This document shows positions 63,953 to 64,000 of a stretch of 64,000 bases of DNA, in pieces. Source of the DNA: Clostridium muellerianum (lineage in GTDB: Bacteria; Bacillota; Clostridia; Clostridiales; Clostridiaceae); the NCBI RefSeq assembly GCF_012926525.1, contig NZ_JABBNI010000010.1, positions 81,692-145,691 on the forward strand, given 5' to 3'. Made by a program: the position numbers and the translations under genes. The notes beneath the pieces are model-generated. The model saw only the letters and a list, made by a program, of their open reading frames with translations, searched no databases and had not been told where the DNA came from. Every line of letters starts with the position of its first letter. Position 1 is the stretch's first letter.

Positions 63953-64000
63953 AAGATAAGATTAGGTTGCTATAATCGCCACCCTTGACTGCATGACAAA

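Overview
The window is about 70% A+T and reads as one continuous piece of chromosome from an endospore-forming, strictly anaerobic low-GC Firmicute, almost certainly Clostridium in the narrow sense. The evidence is the set of sporulation genes (spoVG, spoVT, yabP, yabQ, spoIIE), the [FeFe]-hydrogenase genes (a hydrogenase, the HydF maturase and a hydrogenase-associated ACT-like regulator), T-box control of asnS, and gene order. I cannot name a species. There is no rRNA, prophage, insertion sequence or CRISPR array.

Layout: 0-3.7 kb, on the minus strand, holds hydF, a small regulator with a terminator-bearing leader, and asnS behind an Asn T-box. 3.8-5.4 kb, plus strand, is a ParM-like actin gene and a small ParR-like gene preceded by 11-bp tandem repeats: a candidate chromosomal ParMRC-type locus. 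5.4-9.3 kb, minus strand, holds rlmH, a SEC-C protein, a GerMN lipoprotein, a YycJ-type hydrolase and murA. 9.6-16.3 kb, plus strand, holds a 2H phosphoesterase gene and a complete ribose uptake operon rbsKDACB with its LacI-family regulator. 16.3-27.4 kb holds an atypical glutamine synthetase with a probable attenuator, then murI, a cyclophilin, an XRE/S24-like regulator, two radical SAM proteins, a YkvI-type membrane protein, a lipoprotein, a CWB2 surface protein and comB. 27.46-27.80 kb is one long fold-back sequence between convergent genes. 27.8-40 kb holds an RlmI-type methyltransferase, an ABC-F ATPase, an ArAE-type membrane protein, an SH3-like membrane protein, a coiled-coil protein, an Agr-like two-component pair without agrBD, an HAD phosphatase, a monomeric [FeFe] hydrogenase with a variant H-cluster motif, a small membrane protein and murC.

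From 40.2 kb to the end, all on the plus strand, the order matches the classic Bacillus purR-to-tilS block: purR, spoVG, glmU, prs, [two-component system and HtrA], pth, mfd, prsA-like, spoVT, yabM, mazG, HU, rqcP, yabP, yabQ, divIC, yabR, tRNAs, spoIIE, tilS. The tRNAs are a tandemly duplicated Leu-fMet-Met triplet behind a perfect consensus promoter. Several sporulation promoters can be read: sigma-H before spoVG, sigma-E before yabP, and a 21-bp-spaced Spo0A-type promoter before spoIIE.

How the genes fit together: HydF and the hydrogenase link to H2 metabolism; glmU, murA, murC, murI, yabM and divIC serve envelope synthesis and division; purR and prs serve purine and PRPP metabolism; the ribose operon feeds the pentose pool; the 40-64 kb block joins housekeeping genes to entry into sporulation. 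The least explained items are the ParMR-like locus with iterons, the fold-back element, the two terminator-bearing leaders and the structured leader at 30.8 kb. All calls come from reading the sequence; no database search was run.
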